Shown here: positions 22,843 to 32,819 of the stretch, piece after piece | How the letters are laid out: each line of letters starts with the position of its first letter | Numbering within the stretch: position 1 is the stretch's first letter | DNA from: Chrysaora quinquecirrha | Taxonomy: Eukaryota; Cnidaria; Scyphozoa; Semaeostomeae; Pelagiidae | DNA length: 64,000 bases | Direction: 5' to 3' | Assembly: GCA_014526335.1 (NCBI GenBank) | Contig: JACTAT010000276.1 | Coordinates: 1 to 64,000 of the forward strand | Notes under the pieces: generated by a model | What the model was told of the DNA's origin: nothing | The model's input: the letters and a program-made list of their open reading frames with translations, nothing else | Databases searched by the model: none | Made by a program: the position numbers and the translations under genes

Positions 22843-22926
22843 TACCCTGGGTACCAGACTTTCAATCTCAAGAAAAATGAAATTGAAGATTGAAATCTTG
22901 AGATTGAAAGTCTGGTACCCAGGGTA
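22843..22926. mobile_element. 84-bp MITE with 30-bp perfect inverted repeats and 9-bp target duplication
   Basis: The left arm (22843-22872, beginning TACCCTGGGTACCAGACTTT) and the right arm (22897-22926) are exact reverse complements around a 24-base loop. TCGTCGAAC flanks the unit on both sides (22834-22842 and 22927-22935). A 9-bp duplication is typical of Mutator-like insertions. The perfect arms and intact duplication point to a young insertion. Confidence 0.85.
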
Positions 22927-22935
22927 TCGTCGAAC

Positions 22936-23998
22936 ATAACAGCGTCATAAATTAAGGGTGTGGCTTCTGGGCGTGTAATTTTTCGACTTTTGCTGGACTT
23001 ACATTATACTGTATACTCATTGAGCATTGAAGGGGAATTTTAGTAAGAAACAGATATTTTGTAGCATCTTCTTGAAAATTTCAGTTCCTCTCAAAACAAT
23101 GTTCTACAGACAATCTTGGACAAAATATTTGGAACAAGGCATTTTCTCCAAGGAATATGGCCTATTCCACTGATTTTCTACTTCAATAACTCCAATTCTT
23201 CCCCCTCTTATCCCCAAAACAATGTTGGTAGTAGAGCAAGACAACTTTGGTTCGAAACAACATTGTAACGGGGGAGAAGGGGAAATCAATAGATAATAGC
23301 AGAACTATTTAGGCCGTTCCAATATATTTTGTCCAAGATTGTAGCTACATAACCGAGGCTTTCCAGCTCTTAAAAGTAAACTTTACTGTATTGACGTTTA
23401 TCATAGTTTCAAGAACTGTTTATGAATTTCACAAATTGATATATCCTATATGACGGGAAAAAACCCGAAAACCCGCACATTTTTACTAAAATACACGAAA
23501 ACCCGAGCTAAAAAATGGCAAAACCCGTCGCCCGTCAAATATGCTGAACCCGAAAACCCGCACGTTTTTTTGGAATAACCCGAAAACCCGAGGGCAAAAT
23601 CGGCCAAACCCGCAACCCGTAAAACCCCAAAGCCCCCCTCAACTCGATGTCTTTGTTCCAACTCTTCGTTTTATTTTAGGCCTTCGTAATCATTTCCTGG
23701 GTCCAAAAACCACCCTACCAGTACTACTGCATGCATATTTCTTTCCAGAAAATGTTGTAGTACTTGCTGTGAAACAGAGAAATGCTCGTTCTTTCCTGGA
23801 TAAATTTGTTTTCTCATACTCGATGACAGAATAATGAACGTCTTTCGATATTTGGTATCGTAGATAATGTCAACATTGGGAGTAGCAGAACGTCAATGTA
23901 ATATGTGAATGTTCATGTCATTCATCAGTTCCTTCCAAAAAATCAGCTAATTTTGAAACAAGGAAGGCCCAAGAGACCAAAAAGGTCCCAAAAAAGTA
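22936..23998. other. Non-coding stretch with a CCCGAAAACCCGCA tandem tract
   Basis: Between about 23455 and 23625, AACCCGAAAACCCG(C/A) words repeat irregularly. A minus-strand frame across them is repeat-driven. The rest shows no gene. AATATTTTGTCCAAGATTG near 23322 echoes the inverted CAATCTTGGACAAAATATTT at 23112, marking a loose ~200-bp inverted repeat. Confidence 0.45.
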
Positions 23999-24007
23999 CT
24001 CAATGAC

Positions 24008-25041
24008 GATCTAGTCTAAAACACCACACAAGTCGGAACACAAGTGAACACGAATGAACACAAGTGAACACGAATGAACACAAGTGAATGCGAGTGAACA
24101 CGAGTCGAACACGAGTCGAACACGAATGATCACAAGTGAACACGAGTGGAAACAAGCGTAAACGAGTGTAAACAAGCGAAAACGAGTGGAAACAAGCGAA
24201 ATGAATAGAATAACAGTTTTTGAAAACAAATAGAGAGTGACCGACCTAAACGCCATCTCCCGAACTAATGCCTTTATCGAAAAGAACGCCCAGGGTAAAT
24301 TTAAAATCTTCTTACAAGGCCCATGCTCCATTAAGCACTCATAAACTTCGTCGTTTTTTCTCAAATGGTTCTTTCTTCATTCTCTGAAAAATCTCGTTCT
24401 TATTGTTATGCGGTGTATGGGTCTAATAGCTTTGCGATTCATATATTTAAATATATATATCAAATATTCGAAGCGTATGTCGTCTGTGCTGTATATGAAC
24501 ACCTGGCAAAACAATGCGATTTAGTACCCTAGTGTTTGGAGAAAAGAAAGGAGGAACAGAAAAGGGTAAGGTCAGGTCCGTTGCTAACACAAATTATCTC
24601 ACTACTGAACAAAGCAATTGTTAGACAATAACAGCGACAATAATATGAATCACAATCACAAACAAACCAAGTTGGAAAGGTAGATTTCTTCTGAGATTGA
24701 AATTTTTCTCCATTCCATATTATTATTCTATCCTAATAATTATTTCCAAGTATTATTTCGATTGAACATTTTGTTCGTTCCGTTTTACTCGCCATTCTGA
24801 AATTACAGACTTCAATTTACTCTTCTCTGTTTTTACGTATTTGTCAGTTTAATCAATATTAATTTTAATATTTTGCTTCAAGTTCATCTCATTTGGTTCG
24901 AAAAGGTGGGATTCGATTGTGTTCGCCCGTTTTTACTCGTCTTTGATAATTTTCACTCGTGTTCGATTCGTGTTAACTCGTGTTCACTTGTGTTCACTCG
25001 TGTTCACTCGTATTCCGACTTGTGTGGTGTTTTACAATAGA
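24008..25041. mobile_element. Mutator-like element with tandem-repeat termini (copy 1), 9-bp target duplication
   Basis: The ends are GATCTAGTCTAAAACACCAC and, inverted, GGTCTATTGTAAAACACCAC, each followed by ACAAGTCGGAA. Arrays of short words follow (AACACGAGTGAACACAAGTG-like, reversed at the right end). CTCAATGAC flanks both sides (23999-24007 and 25042-25050). The 9-bp duplication and long repetitive inverted ends fit Mutator-like elements. The centre (about 24200-24925) encodes no transposase. Confidence 0.85.
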
Positions 25042-25050
25042 CCCTCAATG

Positions 25051-26268
25051 ACATCAAGCAAGAATATTCCAAATCCCAAATGAAACTGTGGTTTTTGTCC
25101 ACGCAAAATTCATTTCAATGTCGTATGTTTCTTAAGAGTTAGTTCTCTTTACTCTCTTTTATATTGTCCTTGAAATTCACAGATTTACAGATTTAGGATG
25201 ATTTTAAGATTTTCCTAATTCATAATTTACATTTTGTTCGTTAGTTAGGCCACAACCTTACCCGGCTCTAGAATTAGTGTCGAAAAAGTATATCTGACAT
25301 TTCGTCATAATATTAGACAATGTTTTGAAAAATGCAGCATACAAATGCAGAAGGTACCTAAATACCCCCGTACTTCAATCTGACCAGGATTAGACGTGAA
25401 TCTGGACTTTGACAAAAGGACTCATTTGTATGATAGGATTTCAAGGATTTCTGATCCTTTTGCATATATATCAGGTAATTCAAAGCCCATGTATATGAAT
25501 TTGTTTGATTTTAAAACACTTTCACAGTGCTAGAATTCACGCAAAATCTCGCGAAATCGAATCTGACAGCGATCCTTTGCAATCAGTGTGACCCAGCTCT
25601 GTCTTCGCTGCTAAGTCATCGATTCGGAAGCAAAATGCAAAGTAGAAAGGTTGTCAGCAACTTTGCAGTAAATTATATTGGGACCTATTGGTAAGAAAAT
25701 CCTAAAATACCAACCCATCAATTAGGATCAAGCAGAATATCAGACCCATATGTATAAAATTTCAGTTGAAGAAACCCATCCATATGAGCGGCACGTCCAG
25801 TATGTCTACAAACTGAAGTACCCCCCCCCGGGACTCCGGGGCCTAAATACACACAAGTTTCCTTTTCCACACGATAGCATTCCTATTCGAATAACCAGCT
25901 CTAGATAAAATTTGACACAACATACCCGGCTCCAGAAGAAGGAACCACATTCTATTCCCGGTTCTAATCCACATCAGAATGATTCCCGGAAAAAACGGCA
26001 AGTTTTATATGAAAAATATTCTGAATACATCCCCCCCCCTCTACGCCAGGGTTTGTACTGACTCATTTAGTACACACGCAGACATACCATCTGCAACAGC
26101 AATGACGTCTACTTTCCTTCAAATACGCTAATAAAGGAAAGCAAGGAAACGACAAGTCTAAACCGTAAGCGCATTGTTTTAATATACAGAGATCTTAAAA
26201 CTTCGAGAATCTAAAAAAATTAATTACAGATATTGTGCAAAACTTTTTGGAAAATGAAAAATGCAAGT
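25051..26268. other. Non-coding stretch
   Basis: No gene is seen. Two C-runs occur (near 25822 and 26031). The 35-40 bases around 26078 (CGCAGACATACCATCTGC and following) recur at 29453, just before the minisatellite, and mark a small dispersed repeat. Confidence 0.35.
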
Positions 26269-26270
26269 TA

Positions 26271-26541
26271 GGCCCTGGTCAAACGATCAAACATTGTTGG
26301 TCCAACATTTGAGATTTGCTTGTTAAGCAAGATGTTTGACCGTTTGGCCACGTCGCAAAATATTCCCCGTCCAACATTTTTTACTTGTTTCAAATTTGAC
26401 AAAGACATTTTGAAATTTGTCAAAGTTTGTTACTTTTGCTCGTCAAGCAATGTTTTTTGACGTGGCCAAACGGTCAAACATTTGTTGTACAGCAGATTGA
26501 AAATGTTGGACCAACAGTGTTTGATTGTTTGGCCAGGGCCC
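26271..26541. mobile_element. MITE with GGCCCTGG termini, TA-flanked
   Basis: The left end, GGCCCTGGTCAAACGATCAA, and the inverted right end, GGGCCCTGGCCAAACAATCA, both lead into ACA(C)TGTTGGTCCAACATTT-type sequence. A TA lies at each side. A second inner palindrome (GTTTGACCGTTTGGCCACGT and its inverse) shows sub-repeats. Non-coding. Confidence 0.7.
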
Positions 26542-26543
26542 TA

Positions 26544-27750
26544 AAGAAACTTAGTACATAAAATATATTACTACAAATAATGCCAACACGAAAGTTTATG
26601 TCACAGTACTGTGTGTTATTTCTTTTTTGTTTGAGCACTATATGAATAGCATAAAGCTAAATAGTAATTAATTTGTGTTAATAAATACTTCTTTTCCTGG
26701 TGCAGGCTCAACTTGCCAAAGCGCCTCGAGACAAACAAACAAATAAACAAGTTAAGTACAGTAATGGATGTTCACAAGGTTAATCAATATATTAATTAAT
26801 GACTTAATTAATATGAGAAACAAAGAATAAGGAACGAGACAGTGGAACAGGACTAAGGGGCTTTTAATACTACCAAGACCAAGGAACAGGACCGAACAGA
26901 AGGGCCCAGTTAACGCGTAACACAAAGAAATTCAACATTAAGGAACATCATTGAGGAAAAGGACTGCGCAACTGGAACAATATGTAGCAAGACGAAGGTA
27001 CAGGACGGAGGAACGGGCTGAGCAATATGAGCAGGGTATGAGCAATAACTCTACTGAGTAACGGGACTTGGGACCTTGTATTTGTACAATAACTTACATA
27101 GATAACTGAGAACCCTACGGAAAAACTAAGCAATCGACTAGAGCAATTGACAGTGCTGAAAAAATGAGCAATTACTGGATTGGAGTGAATATACTGGCAA
27201 TGAACCACAGCCCCTTGAGGGAGGAGAAACTTAGAGGCGGATATGTCTTGGGGGTGGTGGTCAGAGACGGGCATAACAGACAAAAATGAGTATAAAAATG
27301 AATAAATGAGTATATGAATAAGGTAGGTTGAGTCAATAAGATAGATAAAAAAATTTAGCAAAATATTGCTATGGCATCATCAGAGTCGCATCAAAATATG
27401 TGCTATTCATTTTTTTTAGATAAACGGAACTGATAAACTAACGAAACATTAAGCTAAAAATGCATGATTCATTCTATTCGCATTCATTCTTATGTTCATT
27501 TTTATTTAGGTTACAGCTGCACAGACAGACAAACAATTAATTCAAGACAGCTTAAAGCAGTCAATTCAACTTAACTACTGCGTAGCTATATACAAAGTCA
27601 ACATGCGGCAACATGTTTATAAATACCACATGCGCTTATTTCTTACACAGAAATTGCATTTACATGCTGTCAAAATACCAAGGACAACAGCGATCGTAAA
27701 CCACATTCGGACGTAAAAGCGAACCAGAAGGTCCACAACTGTATTATGTA
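26544..27750. other. Non-coding stretch
   Basis: It includes CAAACAAACAAATAAACAAG near 26733. The 137-residue minus-strand frame at 26948-27361 is hydrophobic but low in complexity, starts without upstream support and shows no family features, so it is not called. Confidence 0.3.
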
Positions 27751-27754
27751 GATC

Positions 27755-27925
27755 GAATGCTTCAGTTCTCAGTTAAGTTCTCAGAGCAATGTCAAGATAG
27801 GCGTCCCCCAAGGCTCCGTTCTTAGGCCCTTGCTATTTAACAACTTCGTTTATAATTTTGTTATATATGCAATTAGATTCAGAAATATTTAATTTTGCTG
27901 ACGGCAACACTGTGTATTAATGTGG
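27755..27925 (+). pseudogene. Reverse-transcriptase palm fragment (CR1/jockey-like)
   Basis: Translation gives KIGVPQGSVLRPLLFNNF, the motif-B loop of non-LTR reverse transcriptases. After a stop and frame change it gives FNFADGNTVY, corresponding to motif C with the catalytic second Asp replaced by Gly (FADG for YADD/FADD). It is followed by unrelated sequence, so the element is interrupted. The polymerase tail at 28517 is in the same orientation and may belong to it. Confidence 0.65.
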
Positions 27926-28158
27926 AACTCAGTGGCACTAGTAACAGCAGGAGTACCGGAAGCATGGGGGCAGCGGGGGCAAGTGCCCCCCTTGCCATTA
28001 CAAATATTGTGATTTTGATTTTCCTATTGTTTTCCCTGAATTCGTTGCTTCTGGCCTCGCTGCATGGTCTCCGATGCCTTGCTTCCGGCGACTCAGGTAA
28101 CGGTGAAATTACGAAAAAACGACCTAAGTACTCTCGTAAATCGGTTTTCTGCGAATGG

Positions 28159-28370
28159 TATGGTGGCAAACCCAGATTGGTTCCAATTGATGTTCCTGGG
28201 ACAAAATGAAAGGCATAAATTATGATTGAATATTGAGGGTAAAAAAATATCGTCCACTGAGCAGTATGGTGGCAAACCCAGATTGGTTCCAATTGATGTT
28301 CCTGGGACAAAATGAAAGGCATAAATGACGGTTGAATATTGAGGGTAAAAAAATATCGTCCACTGAGCAT
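28159..28370. repeat. 106-bp tandem duplication (two copies)
   Basis: The segment from TATGGTGGCAAACCCAGATT (28159) repeats from 28265 with about three differences, ending GTCCACTGAGCA. Overlapping frames on both strands repeat with it and are artefacts. Confidence 0.8.
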
Positions 28371-28516
28371 GTTTAACTGACAATCAGCTTCGGTTCAGTA
28401 GGCATGTAAAAACCCTCTTTGACAAAACAAACAGTGCTTTTAGGAGGTAAATAGTTATCTATCGAGAAAGCAGGCAATGAAAATGTGCAACACAGCTAAT
28501 ATTCAAACTTTAATTT

Positions 28517-28940
28517 TGCCCATTAGTGTGGATGCTTTGCGGCAAAGACGCCAACCAAAAATACGTCAATGAGCCATCTATAAATCCAACATACATCTGG
28601 CACCGTCATGAACGGAAAGAGATTCAGTATGATTTCAGAACTAAGCATCGTCTGTACAAATTACCGATTACAAGAACGATAAAAATTGGCACAAAGTCGC
28701 TGTCATTCAGAGGTAGCTCATTTTGGAACAATTTAAACGATGAAATAAAGGAGCTACCAACAATTGCAGGCTTAAAAAGAAAGATGGGTGAAAACTGTAT
28801 TTGTAAACTATGTTAGTAGCCTGTCCATATGTCTTGTAAATAATATTTCGTTGATATCTTGTAAATTATATTGTAAATAGCTTGTATTAATAAGTTTCCT
28901 TTCAACTATTGTCACACCAACTTTGAAAATGATTATGATG
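28517..28940 (+). pseudogene. CR1/jockey-like reverse transcriptase C-terminus and 3' tail
   Basis: The frame at 28526-28816 reads HRLYKLPITRTIKIGTKSLS, then FRGSSFWNNLNDEIKELPTI, the usual C-terminal block of CR1/jockey-type polymerases (a G-x-x-S-F-x-x-x-G-x-x-x-W-N-x-L pattern). After the stop, ~120 bases lead to ATGATTTGATTTGATTTTAT at 28937, a short-word 3' tail of the CR1 type. The element is therefore complete at its 3' end and truncated or interrupted upstream. Confidence 0.7.
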
Positions 28941-29289
28941 ATTTGATTTGATTTTATCGTGTTAAGATTGAAAGGCTATTATTCAGAGTCAGTACGATGG
29001 TACAATGCGTCTCTCTGTCAGCGAGAAAGAGCAGAAGGTTATAGACAAACCCTTATTTTCCCGAAAAGGGTAGCCTATTTTACGTATTGATGCATTAAAT
29101 TTTATCCTTTTCTCTTTTGTGTATTGATATTCTAGCATCGTCCTAGTTGTCCTCCTCTGTTTCCCGGAAACCTTCCCGAAATGTAGCGAAAGTTCAGATC
29201 ATGTTCATGTTTGCAAGAGCTTCAGAAGGATAATTTGCTGACTGGTGGAATGGACTGGTATGGAATGGGAAACCAAAGTCATCATGTGC

Positions 29290-29440
29290 AGTGTTGCCTT
29301 TCTGGCTAATCTGGTACTACTGGCTGGTACTATTGGCAAATAGGCAAATATTAAGTTCTAATCTTCGAAAAACTGAATTTATGATTACAAGGACGAAAAC
29401 CAACAACCAGAAGCAAGAACTGCGACAACTTCGTTTGGGG
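29290..29440 (+). pseudogene. Possible reverse-transcriptase scrap
   Basis: The frame reads NLRKTEFMITRTK, reminiscent of the N-x-x-K-T-E-F-M-x-x-G block that follows the catalytic palm in CR1-type polymerases. Too short to be certain. Confidence 0.3.
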
Positions 29441-29486
29441 CTCTATTTTAGAACGCAGACATACCATCTGCAACAGCAATGACGTC

Positions 29487-30415
29487 TACATTAGCATACT
29501 ATAGATAACATACTGTATTTCTCGAGCCTTCATTAGCATATTATAGATAACATACTGTATTTCTCCAGCCTTCATTATCATACTATAGATAACATACAGC
29601 ATTTCTCGAGCCTTCATTATCATACTATAGATGACATACTGTATTTCTCCAGCCTTCATTAGCATATTATAGATAACATACTGTATTTCTCCAGCCTTCA
29701 TTATCATACTATAGATAACATACAGCATTTCTCGAGCCTTCATTATCATACTATAGATGACATACTGTATTTCTCGAGCCTTCATTAGCATATTATAGAT
29801 AACACTGTACTTTTCCAAGCCATCATTATCATACTATAGATAACATATAGCATTTCTCGAGCCTTCATTATCATACTATAGATGACATACTGTATTTCTC
29901 CAGCCTTCATTAGCATATTATAGATAACATACTGTATTTCTCCAGCCTTCATTATCATACTATAGATAACATACAGCATTTCTCGAGCCTTCATTATCAT
30001 ACTATAGATGACATACTGTATTTCTCGAGCCTTCATTAGCATATTATAGATAACACTGTACTTTTCCAAGCCATCATTATCATACTATAGATAACATATA
30101 GCATTTCTCGAGCCTTCATTATCATACTATAGATGACATACTGTATTTCTCGAGCCTTCATTATCATACTATAGATGACATACTGTATTTCTCCAGTCTT
30201 CATTAGCATATTATAGATGACACTGTACTTTTCCAAGCCATCATTATCACACTATAGATAACATACAGCATTTCTCGAGCCTTCATTAGCATACTATAGA
30301 TGACATACTGTATTTCTCCAGCCTTCAATAGCATACTATAGATAACATACTGTACTTTTCAAGCCTTCATTATCATACTATAGATAACATACTATATGTA
30401 TTTTCCAGCCTTCAT
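29487..30415 (-). repeat. 42-bp minisatellite, about 22 copies, with higher-order pattern
   Basis: The unit is ATTAGCATATTATAGATAAC plus ATACTGTATTTCTCCAGCCT plus TC, 42 bp. Variants alternate AGCAT/TATCAT, CTGTATT/CAGCATT and CTCGAG/CTCCAG. A shortened variant with CACTGTACTTTTCCAAGCCA recurs at about 29804, 30052 and 30222, showing a ~248-bp higher-order unit. Because 42 is divisible by three, long open frames of a 14-residue repeat appear on the minus strand; I treat them as by-products. A single stray unit-like piece lies near 40062. Confidence 0.9.
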
Positions 30416-30423
30416 TCGATAAT

Positions 30424-30605
30424 TTGTCCATGCTACCACTTGGCACTTCCAATGCCCACATATAGTATTTAGAATGAATGTAGTACCGTGTTTAATGTAC
30501 AGTAATGTAGACGCAGTATGAATCTGTAGAATGACGTTTTATTTGATTATCTGTTGCCAATCTGCACATTGTGTTTTTCTCTGTCGCACCTCATCGAGGG
30601 AGAAG
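30424..30605 (+). repeat. ~190-bp dispersed repeat, copy 1
   Basis: It aligns with 31391-31625: both run from AATTTGTCCA through GCACTTCCAATGCCCACAT, ATGACGTT, TTTGATTATCTGTT and CAATCTGCACATTGTG to GAGAAGGGGGCTGATTAA. The second copy carries a small internal duplication of GAATGAATGTAGT. Confidence 0.7.
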
Positions 30606-31390
30606 GGGGCTGATTAATTCAAAGTTCTGACGTAGGCTGAGCTGTAGTTAATCTGCCCCCTTTTCCCATGCTGCCTGCAACCTTGCGCCATCCAAAATCC
30701 ACGCATGCCGCAGTAGTTGTAGCCTAGATACCTTTCTGTGCCATAGTTCTCAGTGAGTGTTATCATAAGGCATTCAAGCAATCATATGTGCCGAACTGCC
30801 TTAGCTATGCTAAACAATGAAGGGCGTGCGTGATCTACCCCTAGCCTTTGACAAACCAACAGGTTACACCCCTGAAATCCACCTAAAAAACAAGCATATC
30901 ATATGGAAGGCCTCTTTTCTTTACGCATCATACTGAACAGTCCTCGGTCCAACAAAAACCCTCTCTTCCCACCTCTGTCCAGTTCATCACTCTGTAAGGC
31001 CTGGGCCAGTTGTGATATGGATGGCTTTATACTTATTAGGCACTTAGAGCACCATCTATTCAATACTTCATGTTCTTCATTAACTGTCCCTGCTACCCTT
31101 GCGTAAAATGGTACAGTATCTAACATAAACAAGTGTGATTTGTGGCAAGAAGTGCAATATAACTGCATTCTCCCCAGAAAAGACTCAGAAATGTTACAAA
31201 CTGCAGATTAAACTGCCTTGCAGTTAATCCACAATTGAATGTTTCACACCAGAGATGGACATGGATGCTTGCTATGGGGACCCGGCCCCCTCTCTTCATC
31301 CGTGCACTGCTCTCTAGATTGCTGAGCCTCGCTCGTATTCGACAGAGACCCTTGCTTGCCCACAAGGGTACTTCACCAACCCACGGCGGT
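30606..31390. other. Sequence between the ~190-bp repeats; no gene called
   Basis: Minus-strand frames at 30899-31168 (with C-x-x-C at CTSCHKSHLF and later WCSKC) and 31120-31443 overlap open plus-strand frames. The paired cysteines are suggestive but I recognise no family. Confidence 0.25.
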
Positions 31391-31625
31391 AATTTGTCCA
31401 ACCTCACGCATCCATCACGCCACTTCGCACTTCCAATGCCCACATGTAGTATTTAGAATGAATGAATGTAGTCCCGAATGAATGTAGTGCCGTATTTAAT
31501 GTATAGTAATGAACACGCAGTATGAAACTGTACATGTAGAATGACGTTATTTGATTATCTGTTCCCAATCTGCACATTGTGTTTTTCACTATCGCACCTC
31601 TTCGTGGGAGGAGAAGGGGGCTGAT
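31391..31625 (+). repeat. ~190-bp dispersed repeat, copy 2
   Basis: Partner of 30424-30605, about 15% diverged with small insertions. Confidence 0.7.
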
Positions 31626-31642
31626 TAAGATGATTAAGAAGA

Positions 31643-32272
31643 CTTTTCTGTTTAAGGTTTGAATGTAAAGTGATAACGTCAATACAATATGGAAGAAAAT
31701 TTGCAGGAAACAATTAGATGCACAGGGTTTTATCACATTTTTTATCTATAAGGGTCTTTCTCAACTTGACAATCAATCGTTAGTTAATCGATTGAATATT
31801 TAATTAATCTATTGCATAATTGAATAGTCTATTGTATATTTTATTAATTTATTATAATGTTAATTATTGCGCAGGTGAGATGTCATTAGATCTCAATTAT
31901 TGTAATCCATTCAGAAGTTCAACAGTACCTATTTCCGCGGTTTTTCCATTCCTCAACACTGCAGTAATAAAGTTGCTTTTTGGAACTACATAATTTTACG
32001 ACAATGTCTCACTTTCCTTGATTTTCATATTTTCTAGAATATTTTTAAGGAATTGGAGAAAGCCTTTTCATTTATCTAAGATATAGAATAGATAGACTTA
32101 GTACTAAGCACACCTTTAAGGCACTGAAAATTCTGACATTAGCTCTTATTTACTGTTCTGGAACGCTATACTCTTTCGTCATGTCATTTTTATGTGTTAT
32201 CGTTATTATGTTGAAATTATCAAAGGCTCTTTGAAGAATTATGCATCACTTCACATTCATACTTGTTTGTTA
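31643..32272. repeat. Left part of the receptor-locus tandem duplication, copy 1
   Basis: It aligns with about 40235-40930: TCTGTTTAAGGTTTGAATGT, TTTTATCACATTTTTTAT, AAGGGTCTTT, GTTAATCGATTGAATATTTA and CATTCAGAAGTTCA all match in order. The homology is broken at 32273 by the DNA transposon and resumes after the Penelope relic (from about 36860) up to the receptor gene. Confidence 0.65.
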
Positions 32273-32819
32273 AGACAGGGCATATAGTCTAGCAATCTAA
32301 CAAAATGCCTAATTTAACTTTTTATTGTGGAATCTGATAGATAAGGTAGGAAGCTTCAAAAAACCACCGAATACCTTTCCGGGAAAGCTTCCGGTGTCAC
32401 GTGACCGATGGCGTCAAATACGGCAAAAATTGTGCACAAATCCTCGATAACTCGTGAACGGTATAAAATATAAACTTAAAAATTGCATATTTGGCATCGG
32501 CTAAAAAAGACCTTTTGAATGATATACAGTTTTATTAGTCTGCTACATATTTGATATTTTCCTCCTTCGCAGCGACCGCAAATTGTATTCTTTAATGTTG
32601 TTACTCGGATTGGGCTATGCAAATAGAACTGACTTAACTCTTCCCAGAATTTTCTTTCTTTACTTTTAAGATAGCATATCACGCTGAAACGCGATGCCTG
32701 AATTGAAAGATTAAGGACTCAACTAAAAGAAACTAAACGCTGCAACACTACTATGTACAAAAATGATCTAAGGTAAATAGTCACTGTCGGAAGAGTCCGT
32801 TTTTTCTTTTTCTGATGTC

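Noticed and set aside
22146..22880. 244-residue frame across the gap
   Set aside because: Most of it is translation of N; the remainder is repeat sequence.
27879..28370. 163-residue minus-strand frame and overlapping frames on both strands
   Set aside because: It contains the 106-bp tandem duplication, so repeated residues come from the DNA repeat; no domain.
29486..30236. Long minus-strand open frames with a 14-residue repeat (REIQYVIYSMIMKA-like)
   Set aside because: They follow the 42-bp minisatellite unit, break at shortened units and have no start context or domain; repeat-driven, not a gene.
31120..31443. 107-residue minus-strand frame near the ~190-bp repeat
   Set aside because: Overlapped by an open plus-strand frame, partly inside a duplicated repeat, no recognisable domain.
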